A stretch of 64,000 nucleotides of DNA. Origin: JBLMXQ01 sp050257855 (GTDB lineage: Bacteria > Acidobacteriota > Vicinamibacteria > Vicinamibacterales > CAVVIG01). The stretch's first letter is position 1. The number at the start of each line of letters is the position of its first letter. Positions 7,864 to 15,187 of this stretch are shown one piece after another. The DNA lies in the NCBI GenBank assembly GCA_050257855.1, contig JBLMXQ010000061.1, positions 1 to 64,000 on the forward strand, given 5' to 3'. The position numbers and the translations under genes were made by a program. The notes under the pieces are model-generated. The model was not told the DNA's origin and made no database searches. It saw only the letters and a list, made by a program, of their open reading frames with translations.

Positions 7864-8829
7864 ATGCGACCTGCAGCGGCCATTTTGCTCCTCGCTCTGG
7901 GTGCGGCCGCCTGCGGCAACGGGCGCAGCCCGACGGCGCCCACCACGCCTCCTCCGCCTCCGCCGCCGGTCTCCGCGAGCATCACGGTGAGCGGCCACCT
8001 CGTCGGCACCGTCAGCGGAACCCCGCTGGCCGAAGCGACCGTCGCCTTCGGCTCTGCCACCGCTCGAACGGATCCCACGGGTGCGTTCCAGGCCACGCTC
8101 GATGCGCCCGGCGTCTATCCGATGACGGTCACCGGCTCGGGCCTCCTCGAACGACGCAGCGCCTTCCAGGCGGCGTCCGGTCGTGACGTCACGCTGGACG
8201 CGATCAGGCTGGCCGCGCCGTTCGACCTCCGCTTCTATCAGCAACTCGTACGGAACCACTACGATCACCCGGACACGCTGGAACCGACGCGGCGCTGGAC
8301 GCGTGCGCCCCAGGTGTACGTGCGCACCGTGGACGAGGCCGGGCGCGCGGTCGACGCGACCACGCTGAGCACGGTCACGTCCGCGCTGATCAACACGGCA
8401 AGCCTGCTGACCGGCCATCACTTCGGCCTGGCCGGCCTTCAGCAGGGTACCGACACCCGCGAAGGGCAGCCGGGCTGGATCACCGTGCGCTTCATGGCAG
8501 GGGTGGACTCGGAGCACACGTGCGGCATCGCCGATATCGCGAGGGAGGGCGGCACGATCGACCTGTTCTGGCGCGAGCGCCCCTGCGCCTGCGACGGAAG
8601 CCGGATGCGGCCGCGCACGGTCCGGCACGAGCTCGGCCACGCATTCGGCCTGTGGCACACGGACTCGCCGAACGACCTGATGTACGGCATCGGAACCACC
8701 TGCGACCAGTTGCCCAACGCGCGCGAGGTGTTCCACGCGGGCGTGCTGTACAGCCGGCCGCCGGGCAACGTCGATCCCGACACGGACCCGACGACCGCGG
8801 CTCCGCTGGCGTTCCGGCGCGCACGCTGA
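7864..8829 (+). CDS. Secreted zinc metalloprotease lipoprotein (metzincin)
   Basis: This is a 321-residue protein. The N terminus (MRPAAAILLLALGAAACG) is a lipoprotein signal with the lipidated Cys at about 17, followed by a Pro-rich linker. Residues about 38-115 form a carboxypeptidase-regulatory-like beta domain. The catalytic part has HELGHAFGLWH at 255-265, the extended HExxHxxGxxH zinc site of metzincins, and LMYG about 10 residues later as the Met-turn. It should cleave proteins or peptides outside the inner membrane. The exact metzincin family is not clear; a matrixin-like assignment is closest. Confidence 0.8.
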   Translation: MRPAAAILLLALGAAACGNGRSPTAPTTPPPPPPPVSASITVSGHLVGTVSGTPLAEATVAFGSATARTDPTGAFQATLDAPGVYPMTVTGSGLLERRSAFQAASGRDVTLDAIRLAAPFDLRFYQQLVRNHYDHPDTLEPTRRWTRAPQVYVRTVDEAGRAVDATTLSTVTSALINTASLLTGHHFGLAGLQQGTDTREGQPGWITVRFMAGVDSEHTCGIADIAREGGTIDLFWRERPCACDGSRMRPRTVRHELGHAFGLWHTDSPNDLMYGIGTTCDQLPNAREVFHAGVLYSRPPGNVDPDTDPTTAAPLAFRRAR

Positions 8830-8857
8830 GGCTGCCTGTTCGTGTGCAGCAGCGCGC

Positions 8858-10003
8858 TTACATGTCGTGAAGCGGCATCAGATCCCACACGCGCCAGAAT
8901 TCCCTCATCTGGGCTGTGGTCCCGAGGGACACGCGGACATACCGATCGAGCGGCGAGAACGGCCTGGCCAGGACGATGCCGTTCCGCGCGAAGTGCTCGA
9001 TGACGAAGCCGGCCGACACCTGCTGGGCGACGGTGCCGGCCGGGTGCTCCGTGCTCATCATCACGAAGTTGGTCTGCGAATCGATCGACCGCAGCATCCG
9101 GGCGTTCGCCTGGTTCAAAAACTCCTGACGGTCGTCGGCGTTCCGCCTCCTGCTCCTCTGCACGTGTTCGACATCGTCGAGCGCCGCCACCGCGGCCCTG
9201 GCGGCGAGGACGTTCACGTCCTTCTCGAGCGCGTGGGCGCTCAGCCGTGTCGCGATCTGCCTGGCAGCGATCGCATACCCGATGCGGAGGCCCGCGAGCC
9301 CGTAGATCTTGGAGAAGCTGCGCACGACGACCACGCGTGGATCGTCCACGGGATGATCGATGAACGACCGGTACTCGGACGAGGGTTCCACGTAGTGATG
9401 GTAGGCCTCGTCGATGACCACATGGGCCCCGGCCGGAAGCCGGCGCAAGAAGCCTTCGAGATCCTCTCGACACGTGATCGAGCCGGTCGGATTGTTGGGA
9501 TTGCAGACGTAGACGAGGCCGGTCGCTGAACCGCAGCGTGCCAGCATTTCCGGCAGATCGTGAGACCAGTCGCTCGCCAGGCGGACGGCCGTCACGGGGG
9601 CGCCCTCGCGAGCGGCATAGCGGCCGATCACTCCGTAAGTCGGCATCGCCGTGACGAGACCCTTGCCCGGACCGGTGAACGCGCAGGCCGCCATCCGGAG
9701 GACCTCCCCGGACCCGCAGCCCAGAACGACCTGCTCGCGTGTCACGCCGTGAAGCGCCGCGACAGCGTCTTTGAGCTCCTCGGACTCGCGGTCGGGGAAG
9801 CGGCTCGCCCGATTCAGCCCGCCCTGCAGCGCGGCGATGGCCCGGGTCGACGGGCCGTAGGCATTCGCGTTCACGTCGAGCTCGATCCGCCGCCCTGCCG
9901 CGGCAACGCTCTCCGGCCGGGCGTCGGCAAGCGACGGCAGCGCCGCAGCCGCGGCCGCGCCGAGGCCGAGCCGCCACATCAGGTCTCTTCGGGTGATGGT
10001 CAT
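8858..10003 (-). CDS. Tat-exported PLP aminotransferase, HisC-like
   Basis: This 381-residue class I/II aminotransferase is related to histidinol-phosphate aminotransferase. The fold signatures include ELDVNANAYGPS, GCGSGEVL, VYVCNPNNPTGS, DEAYHHYV and the PLP-lysine motif SFSKIYGLAGLRIGYA. The N terminus (ITRRDLMWRLGLGAAAAAALPSLADA) is a clear twin-arginine signal with an AxA-type cleavage site, so the enzyme would fold with PLP in the cytoplasm and be exported. Biosynthetic HisC is cytoplasmic, so this is probably not the histidine pathway enzyme. The substrate is unknown. Confidence 0.82.
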   Translation of the reverse strand: MTITRRDLMWRLGLGAAAAAALPSLADARPESVAAAGRRIELDVNANAYGPSTRAIAALQGGLNRASRFPDRESEELKDAVAALHGVTREQVVLGCGSGEVLRMAACAFTGPGKGLVTAMPTYGVIGRYAAREGAPVTAVRLASDWSHDLPEMLARCGSATGLVYVCNPNNPTGSITCREDLEGFLRRLPAGAHVVIDEAYHHYVEPSSEYRSFIDHPVDDPRVVVVRSFSKIYGLAGLRIGYAIAARQIATRLSAHALEKDVNVLAARAAVAALDDVEHVQRSRRRNADDRQEFLNQANARMLRSIDSQTNFVMMSTEHPAGTVAQQVSAGFVIEHFARNGIVLARPFSPLDRYVRVSLGTTAQMREFWRVWDLMPLHDM

Positions 10004-10007
10004 GGCT

Positions 10008-12389
10008 CTACTGGATGACCAGAGTTGCCGGCACGGAATGCGCCACGGCGCCGCTCGTTCCCGTGATCGTCAGCGTGTATGTCCCGGTCGGCGCGTTCTT
10101 CTTGACCGAGATCGCCAGCGTCGAGCTGCCGGCATTGACGATCGACGCGGGCCTGAACCTGCCAGTGACCGCCCTGGGCAATCCCGTGACGGCAAGCGTC
10201 ACGGTCCCCGTGAAGCCTGCTCCGATGGTCACCGTGGTGGATCCGCTCCTTCCCCGGGCAATGGTGATGCTCGCCGGCGACACCGACATCGAGAAGTCGG
10301 CGTCGACCACGAGGGTGACCGTGACCGTGTGGCTGATCGTTCCTGTCGTTCCGGTAACCGCCAGCGGATAGGTTCCCGGCGGAGTCGAGCTCGTGGTCGA
10401 CACGTTGAGCGCGGTCGAGCCCGATGTGAGCAGGTTTGCGGGCGAGAACGAGGCGGTTGCGCCTGCGGGCAGACCGGACACGCCGAACGCGACGCTGCCC
10501 GCAAACCCCGGGCCGGGCGTGAGGGTCACCGTGTAGTTCGCGCTGCCGCCCACGGGCACGGCCTGCGACGTCGGGGTCGCGGACAACGAGAAGTCGGGAA
10601 CCGTGATCGTCCGCGTGGCCGGACTGCTGGCGAGACCCTGATTGTCGGTCACCGTCAGCGAGGCCGTGTAGATGCCGGGCGCGCCATATGCGACCGCACC
10701 CGGAGACTGCAACGCGCTCGACGAAGGATTGCCGCCGGGGAACGTCCAGGCGTAGGCGGCGATCGTCCCGTCTGGATCCGTTCCTGTCCCCGAGAACGAC
10801 ACCGAACCGCCCGCCTGGACCGTCACGTCGGTCGACGGGCTGGAGATGGTCGCTGTGGGAGGCTGATTCGCCACCGGCACCGGCAGGCGAACGAAGGTGG
10901 CGACCGACGGCACGCCTGCCGAATTCAGAACGAACAGCATGTAGTACCCGGGAGGCGCGATGTTGCCGTTGGGCGGCGCCGTCACGTTCAGCACGCCGCC
11001 CGCTGCCGAGAACGAGAGCGCGACGAGGCGTTGCTCCATGTCGAACGCGTGTGTCGGCGCGCCCGGCCGTACCAGGACCACCGAGCTGATATCCGCCGCG
11101 TCCGGCGTCTGCACCGAAAATCCCCCGCCGTAGGACAGCGTGGTCGAGGAGACACCATCGATCGTCGGCCGGGTCGCGGGAGTGTTGTCCGCGTTGAAGA
11201 GGTAGGCCGGAGAGTAGATCTCCATGTGCTGCTCATAGCTGCCGCGCTGCGGATTGCCGCCGACGAGCAGCACCGTGGCGTCGGGAAGGAGCAGCGCATT
11301 CGAGTGATAGAGCCTGGGATAGACGTTCGAGCCTGCCGACGTGAACGTCCCCGTCGGCCCGGCGTTCGGATCGTAGAGGTCCGCGTTCAGACTGGCCGTC
11401 GTGGCGTCCTCGTCGTTCGTCGACCCGCCGACCGCCAGGACTTTGCCGTCCGGCAGAATGGTCGCGTTCATCTCGATCCGCGGCTGCGACATCGGCGGCC
11501 CGAATTGCCACAGCGGAGACTGGGCGGAGAGATCGATGATCTCGGTGGTGTTCGTCGCCGGGTTGCCGCCGCCCATGATCATGACGCGCGGCTTGTAGCC
11601 GTTGGCCGGCGTCAATGGCAGCAGAACGGACGTGCCGTACGTTCGAGTGCCCGTGTAGTTGGTATTCGCGACAACGGCCGACCAGGCCTGTGTCGCCGGA
11701 TCGAAAATCCGGGAGCCGGTACCCGATCCTGAATAGAACACTTTGCCGTCGGGCAGCAGGTGCATCCGCGGATACAGCGGCGGAGTCCAGCCGGCCTGAT
11801 ACTCAGGACTCCAGCCGGCGCCGGGAGTGAAGATCTCCACCGTGGTGTTGGTCGCACCGGTTTCGGTCAGGCCGGAAAAGGTCATCACGCGGCCGTCGCC
11901 GAGCGTCGTGACCGTCGGATACCACCGCCCGTGCGCCATGCTGGCGACGTCGGTGAATGCGTTCGTGGCCGGATCGAATACGGCGCTGCGAAGCTCGCCT
12001 TTGAAGGGGTCGTAGGCGAGCGTCCCGCTGTTGATGAAGGCGCGGCCATCGGACAGCACCACCATGCCGTTGCAGAACATGTCCCACGCGACCGGCTGCG
12101 TCACGATGGGGTCTCCGGGCCGGGCAGGATCCCAGATCCCCGCTTCGAAGTCCGTGTTCGTGGGCACGTTTCCCGATCCCGAGACGATGAGCACTTTGCC
12201 GTTGTGCAGCAGCGCCACGTGAACCGGGTTGATCGGCATCAGATTGCCGAGGGTCGTCCACTGGCCGGTCGTCGCCGGCGCCGTGCGGACCGTCTCCACC
12301 TGGAGGACTGCCACCGTGAGAACCAGAACGACCGAGGCGGCAAGGCTCATTCGGCCGAGGCGACGTCCGGGGGAAGCAGTCGGGTGCAT
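10008..12389 (-). CDS. Secreted galactose-oxidase-like kelch protein with PKD/Ig repeats
   Basis: This is a 793-residue protein. A signal anchor (about 14-36) leads into a seven-bladed kelch/glyoxal-oxidase-type propeller (about 45-400), with repeated units such as LLPDGKVF, LPDGKVLAVGGS and LLLPDATVLLVGGN. A DUF1929-like Ig domain follows (about 400-510, MEQRLVALSF and PPGYYMLFVLN). Then come a PKD domain (about 515-600) and two related 90-residue Ig-like repeats (DFSLSATPTSQAV and DFSMSVSPASITI). Copper-radical galactose oxidases share this layout; I cannot confirm the Cys-Tyr cofactor site. It is probably a surface or extracellular oxidase or carbohydrate-binding protein. The start chosen is the ATG at the signal peptide. 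Confidence 0.8.
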   Translation of the reverse strand: MHPTASPGRRLGRMSLAASVVLVLTVAVLQVETVRTAPATTGQWTTLGNLMPINPVHVALLHNGKVLIVSGSGNVPTNTDFEAGIWDPARPGDPIVTQPVAWDMFCNGMVVLSDGRAFINSGTLAYDPFKGELRSAVFDPATNAFTDVASMAHGRWYPTVTTLGDGRVMTFSGLTETGATNTTVEIFTPGAGWSPEYQAGWTPPLYPRMHLLPDGKVFYSGSGTGSRIFDPATQAWSAVVANTNYTGTRTYGTSVLLPLTPANGYKPRVMIMGGGNPATNTTEIIDLSAQSPLWQFGPPMSQPRIEMNATILPDGKVLAVGGSTNDEDATTASLNADLYDPNAGPTGTFTSAGSNVYPRLYHSNALLLPDATVLLVGGNPQRGSYEQHMEIYSPAYLFNADNTPATRPTIDGVSSTTLSYGGGFSVQTPDAADISSVVLVRPGAPTHAFDMEQRLVALSFSAAGGVLNVTAPPNGNIAPPGYYMLFVLNSAGVPSVATFVRLPVPVANQPPTATISSPSTDVTVQAGGSVSFSGTGTDPDGTIAAYAWTFPGGNPSSSALQSPGAVAYGAPGIYTASLTVTDNQGLASSPATRTITVPDFSLSATPTSQAVPVGGSANYTVTLTPGPGFAGSVAFGVSGLPAGATASFSPANLLTSGSTALNVSTTSSTPPGTYPLAVTGTTGTISHTVTVTLVVDADFSMSVSPASITIARGRSGSTTVTIGAGFTGTVTLAVTGLPRAVTGRFRPASIVNAGSSTLAISVKKNAPTGTYTLTITGTSGAVAHSVPATLVIQ

Positions 12390-12519
12390 ATTGGCTCCAG
12401 GCTCAGCGAGCTCGATGTCGATGAAGCTCGGCGTTAAGCAAGGGACGCACCTGCGGCTGAAGCGGAGATCCGGCCGGATTGGCGCAATTTGGCGGGGTCG
12501 TCGCCGCCTCGGGCCGAGG

Positions 12520-12579
12520 GGGTAGCCCGGGGCGGCGGGCTTTGGGAGACTAACCTCGTCCGCAAAGCGGACTCTACCC
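12520..12579 (-). ncRNA. Candidate structured leader RNA, three-way junction
   Basis: Three perfect stems nest in 60 bases: an outer GGGTAG (12520-12525) with CTACCC (12574-12579), a hairpin GTCCGC/GCGGAC (12558-12572, loop of three) and a hairpin GCCCG/CGGGC (12526-12541). The element sits after the stop of the gene at 12583 and about 130 bases before the kelch gene start. It may be a leader RNA, a terminator or an interspersed repeat. I match it to no known riboswitch class. Confidence 0.35.
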
Positions 12580-12582
12580 GGA

Positions 12583-13224
12583 CTACTTCGTGTTTCCTGC
12601 GTCCACGCCGAAGTCCCATAGCACGCCGCCGGGCCCCGTGCCGGACACGAAACAGAACGCGTACTCGCCGGGCCTGAGCGGCTCTTTGGGCTGGAGCTTG
12701 TACGCCCCCTGCGCCAGGCGTTCGACGGTGACGGCAACGGCGTTCTTCGGTCTGGTGCTGCCCATCTTGCCCATGTCGGCGATGCGCTTGTCGTCGGACG
12801 TTTTGAGCTCGATCAGCGCGAAGTCGCCGGCAGAGCGAGCCTGCGGCGGCATGGCGTCGCCGCTCATCGCGCTCATCGCCGCGATGGGATCCATCGAGGC
12901 GTTGGGCTGCCCGGCGTCGGGGTCGAAGTAGAAATAGAACGTCACCGCGCCGGCGGGCGTCCGGATGTCGGCGACCGGGCCCGCCAGGTCCGCTTCGAAC
13001 GACCCGCGCGAAAGGCCTTGAGTGAGCATCATCTTCATCATGCCCTTCGTCTTGAAGTCCGGCGTCGATCCGCGCAGGCGTACGAGCGTCTCTCCCGACG
13101 CGCCGGGGGTGGCGAGGTAGATACCGGGCTGGTGCTTATCGGCTGTCTGGGCCCGTCCTGCCGATCCCGCGGCCGCGACGATGACGGCGGCGGCCACCGT
13201 CAGCGATTGCACGTGAGTTCGCAT
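12583..13224 (-). CDS. Secreted hypothetical protein
   Basis: This 213-residue protein starts at an ATG preceded by GGGGAGG. A signal peptide (about 1-25, ending GSAGRAQ) is followed by a single beta-rich domain with GIYLATPGASGETLVRLRGS near its start and PLRPGEYAFCFVSGTGPGGVLWDFGVD at its end. That closing pattern recurs in acidobacterial secreted proteins of unknown role. A methionine-rich stretch (MMKMMLTQGL and MSAMSGDAM) lies in the middle. It is adjacent to another small secreted protein in the same direction, probably one transcript. Confidence 0.65.
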   Translation of the reverse strand: MRTHVQSLTVAAAVIVAAAGSAGRAQTADKHQPGIYLATPGASGETLVRLRGSTPDFKTKGMMKMMLTQGLSRGSFEADLAGPVADIRTPAGAVTFYFYFDPDAGQPNASMDPIAAMSAMSGDAMPPQARSAGDFALIELKTSDDKRIADMGKMGSTRPKNAVAVTVERLAQGAYKLQPKEPLRPGEYAFCFVSGTGPGGVLWDFGVDAGNTK

Positions 13225-13238
13225 GCTCGCCTCCCCTG

Positions 13239-13628
13239 CTATTGACCGCTCGTGTTCGGAGTGTTCTTCTTCAACTGCTTCATCACGTAGTACGTAACGC
13301 CTACGCTCGCCGCCAGGCCGACCACCATGGCGAGGGCCACCCCGCCGCCCCCGCCGCCCTGAGTCATCGACATGGCGCGGTCGTTGCTGCGCCCGGGCCA
13401 GGCGGACGCGGCCGCGTTCGGACGTTCTGCGGCCAGGCGCGTCGCTTCGCGCCGCGCGGCAGCGCGAAGGTCGGTCGACGCGGAGGCCGACGGCAGGATC
13501 TGCTTCCCGGTGACCGTACCCGGCGCGGAAGCCGTGGTGGTGTCGTCGGACGCCAGCGCGCCCGCCGGCACCAGGCCGACCATCAAGCTGGCCGCGAGGG
13601 TGGCGGCAATCAACCGTGCGATGCTCAT
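13239..13628 (-). CDS. Small secreted protein with C-terminal membrane segment
   Basis: This 129-residue protein has GAGGAGG upstream of the ATG. A signal peptide covers about 1-27 (ending GALAS). A low-complexity Ala/Ser/Arg region follows, then a Gly run and a hydrophobic segment (GVALAMVVGLAASVGVTYYVM), ending in a basic tail. It may be anchored in the inner membrane with the middle part outside. I recognise no family. It lies 14 bases upstream of the secreted gene at 12583 and shares its strand. Confidence 0.6.
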   Translation of the reverse strand: MSIARLIAATLAASLMVGLVPAGALASDDTTTASAPGTVTGKQILPSASASTDLRAAARREATRLAAERPNAAASAWPGRSNDRAMSMTQGGGGGGVALAMVVGLAASVGVTYYVMKQLKKNTPNTSGQ

Positions 13629-13805
13629 GGTGCCTCCTCTGAAGGCCTGGCGCAGGCGATGTTCCGATGTGTTTTGAATACGTGCGAGGACACCAAACGG
13701 AAGAACGGACCATCGGCGCCGGAAATTTGACGGTCCAGCGGTAACACGCTACCGTTAGCGGGAATCGAGGATTCTTCCGTTTGCCCCCGGCCAATCGTTT
13801 CTTCT

Positions 13806-14279
13806 ATGAGCGAGTTCGATGAGGTCTACCGGGCACATGTGCAGGCAGTCTTCCGGTTTGCGTTGCGGTGCGTGAGCGACCGCGCGCTCGCCGAAGACCT
13901 GACCGCGGAGGCGTTTCTCGAGCTGTACCTTCAGCGCGGGCGCATCGACGAATCGCGGCTGCCAGGCTGGCTCCTGACCGTCGTCCGCAACCGGGCGCGC
14001 GATCACTGGCGCCGGCAACAGGTCGAACGGCGCTATCTGGAGCAGACGCCGGCCCCGGCTCCCGACGACACTTCTGAGCTCGCACGCTGGATTCTGGAGG
14101 GCGCCGACCTCAAACCGGTACACCGTACGTGTCTCATGCTGCGCTATGTGCACGGCATGACGCGCGCGGAGATCGCATCGGCGCTCGGATTGAGCGAGGT
14201 GCAAGTGAAAGGCTACCTGCAATACGCGCTCGAGCTGCTCCGGAAGTCGATCGCCGAGGTGAAGGGCGGCTCCGCGTGA
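13806..14279 (+). CDS. ECF-type RNA polymerase sigma factor
   Basis: This is a 157-residue sigma70-family protein. Region 2 is seen in DEVYRAHVQAVFRFALRCVSD and LPGWLLTVVRNRARDHWRR. Region 4 is the helix-turn-helix around MTRAEIASALGLSEVQVKGYLQYAL. Its length suits a minimal ECF factor. It overlaps the next gene by 4 bases (GTGA), the usual arrangement with a cognate anti-sigma partner. The likely regulon includes the CHAT-TPR gene two positions downstream. Confidence 0.88.
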   Translation: MSEFDEVYRAHVQAVFRFALRCVSDRALAEDLTAEAFLELYLQRGRIDESRLPGWLLTVVRNRARDHWRRQQVERRYLEQTPAPAPDDTSELARWILEGADLKPVHRTCLMLRYVHGMTRAEIASALGLSEVQVKGYLQYALELLRKSIAEVKGGSA

Positions 14280-15184
14280 CTCGGCTCCCCGACGACTGGG
14301 AGGCTGGCGAAGACGCACTGGTGGCGTCTGTGCGCCAGGAACTGGACGTGCTCGCTGCGCGTCGCCGCGACGATCCGCCGCCAGCCGTCCTGCGCGCGGC
14401 CAGAGCGGACGCGCTCCCCGAACCGCTGCAGACAGCGGCCGCCGCCGCGCTCGAACGAAGCGCCTGGAGCCGGACGCTCGTCGACGGCGCCGACGCCGCC
14501 GAGGCAGAGCTCGATACGGAGACAGCCGCCCGCATCCTCGCGCACGTTCGAAGGTCTGCGTCCGGGAAACGGCGCGGCAGGGGAATGCTGATCCCGCCGG
14601 CGGTGTGGCGGCCCCTCTTGAGCGTAGCGGCCGCCGTGATCCTCGTGTCCGTTATCGTCTACCTGCGCCAGGCACGCCGGCCGGGCGCACCGACGGCTCA
14701 GGCCGGAGGACCAGCCGTTGCGGCGGGTGGCACGACGACGCCCGCGTACCGGCTGCCGCTCGATCCGCCCGCGATCAAGCTGACGGCCATGGCGCTCGTC
14801 GTCCGCAGCAATGACCGGACGGGAGCGTTCGTCGACGACGTCGCGCCGGCGTTCGATGCGTACCGCGCCCGTGACTATCGCACGGCGGTCGCCGACTTCG
14901 TCCGCGTGCAGCCGAGGTATCCGGCGTCGGTGGAGATCCCCTTCTACCTTGGCGTGAGCCGCCTGCTCCTGAACGACCCGCGCGGCGCGGTGGAGGCGCT
15001 CGACCAGGCGCACCGCGTGACCGACGACACGTTCCGGGCCGACGTCGCCTGGTACCTCGCCGTCGCCCACGAGCGCGCCGGCAATCTGCGCGCTGCGCGC
15101 GGCGAACTTGACGCCCTGTGCGGCGGAACGTCCGCGTACGCGACAAAAGCCTGCGAAGCGTCAGCGAAATTCCCGAAGGAGTGA
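14276..15184 (+). CDS. Membrane TPR-like protein, probable anti-sigma factor
   Basis: This 302-residue protein starts at a GTG overlapping the sigma stop. A charged cytoplasmic N-terminal half (about 1-105) precedes one transmembrane segment (about 112-130, LLSVAAAVILVSVIVYL). An outer C-terminal part has TPR-like helix pairs (AFDAYRARDYRTAVADFVRVQPRYP and PRGAVEALDQAHRV). The topology and coupling to an ECF factor suggest an anti-sigma or signal-transducing role. No zinc-type anti-sigma HxxxCxxC motif is visible, so the call is contextual. Confidence 0.65.
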   Translation: MTRLPDDWEAGEDALVASVRQELDVLAARRRDDPPPAVLRAARADALPEPLQTAAAAALERSAWSRTLVDGADAAEAELDTETAARILAHVRRSASGKRRGRGMLIPPAVWRPLLSVAAAVILVSVIVYLRQARRPGAPTAQAGGPAVAAGGTTTPAYRLPLDPPAIKLTAMALVVRSNDRTGAFVDDVAPAFDAYRARDYRTAVADFVRVQPRYPASVEIPFYLGVSRLLLNDPRGAVEALDQAHRVTDDTFRADVAWYLAVAHERAGNLRAARGELDALCGGTSAYATKACEASAKFPKE

Positions 15185-15187
15185 GGC

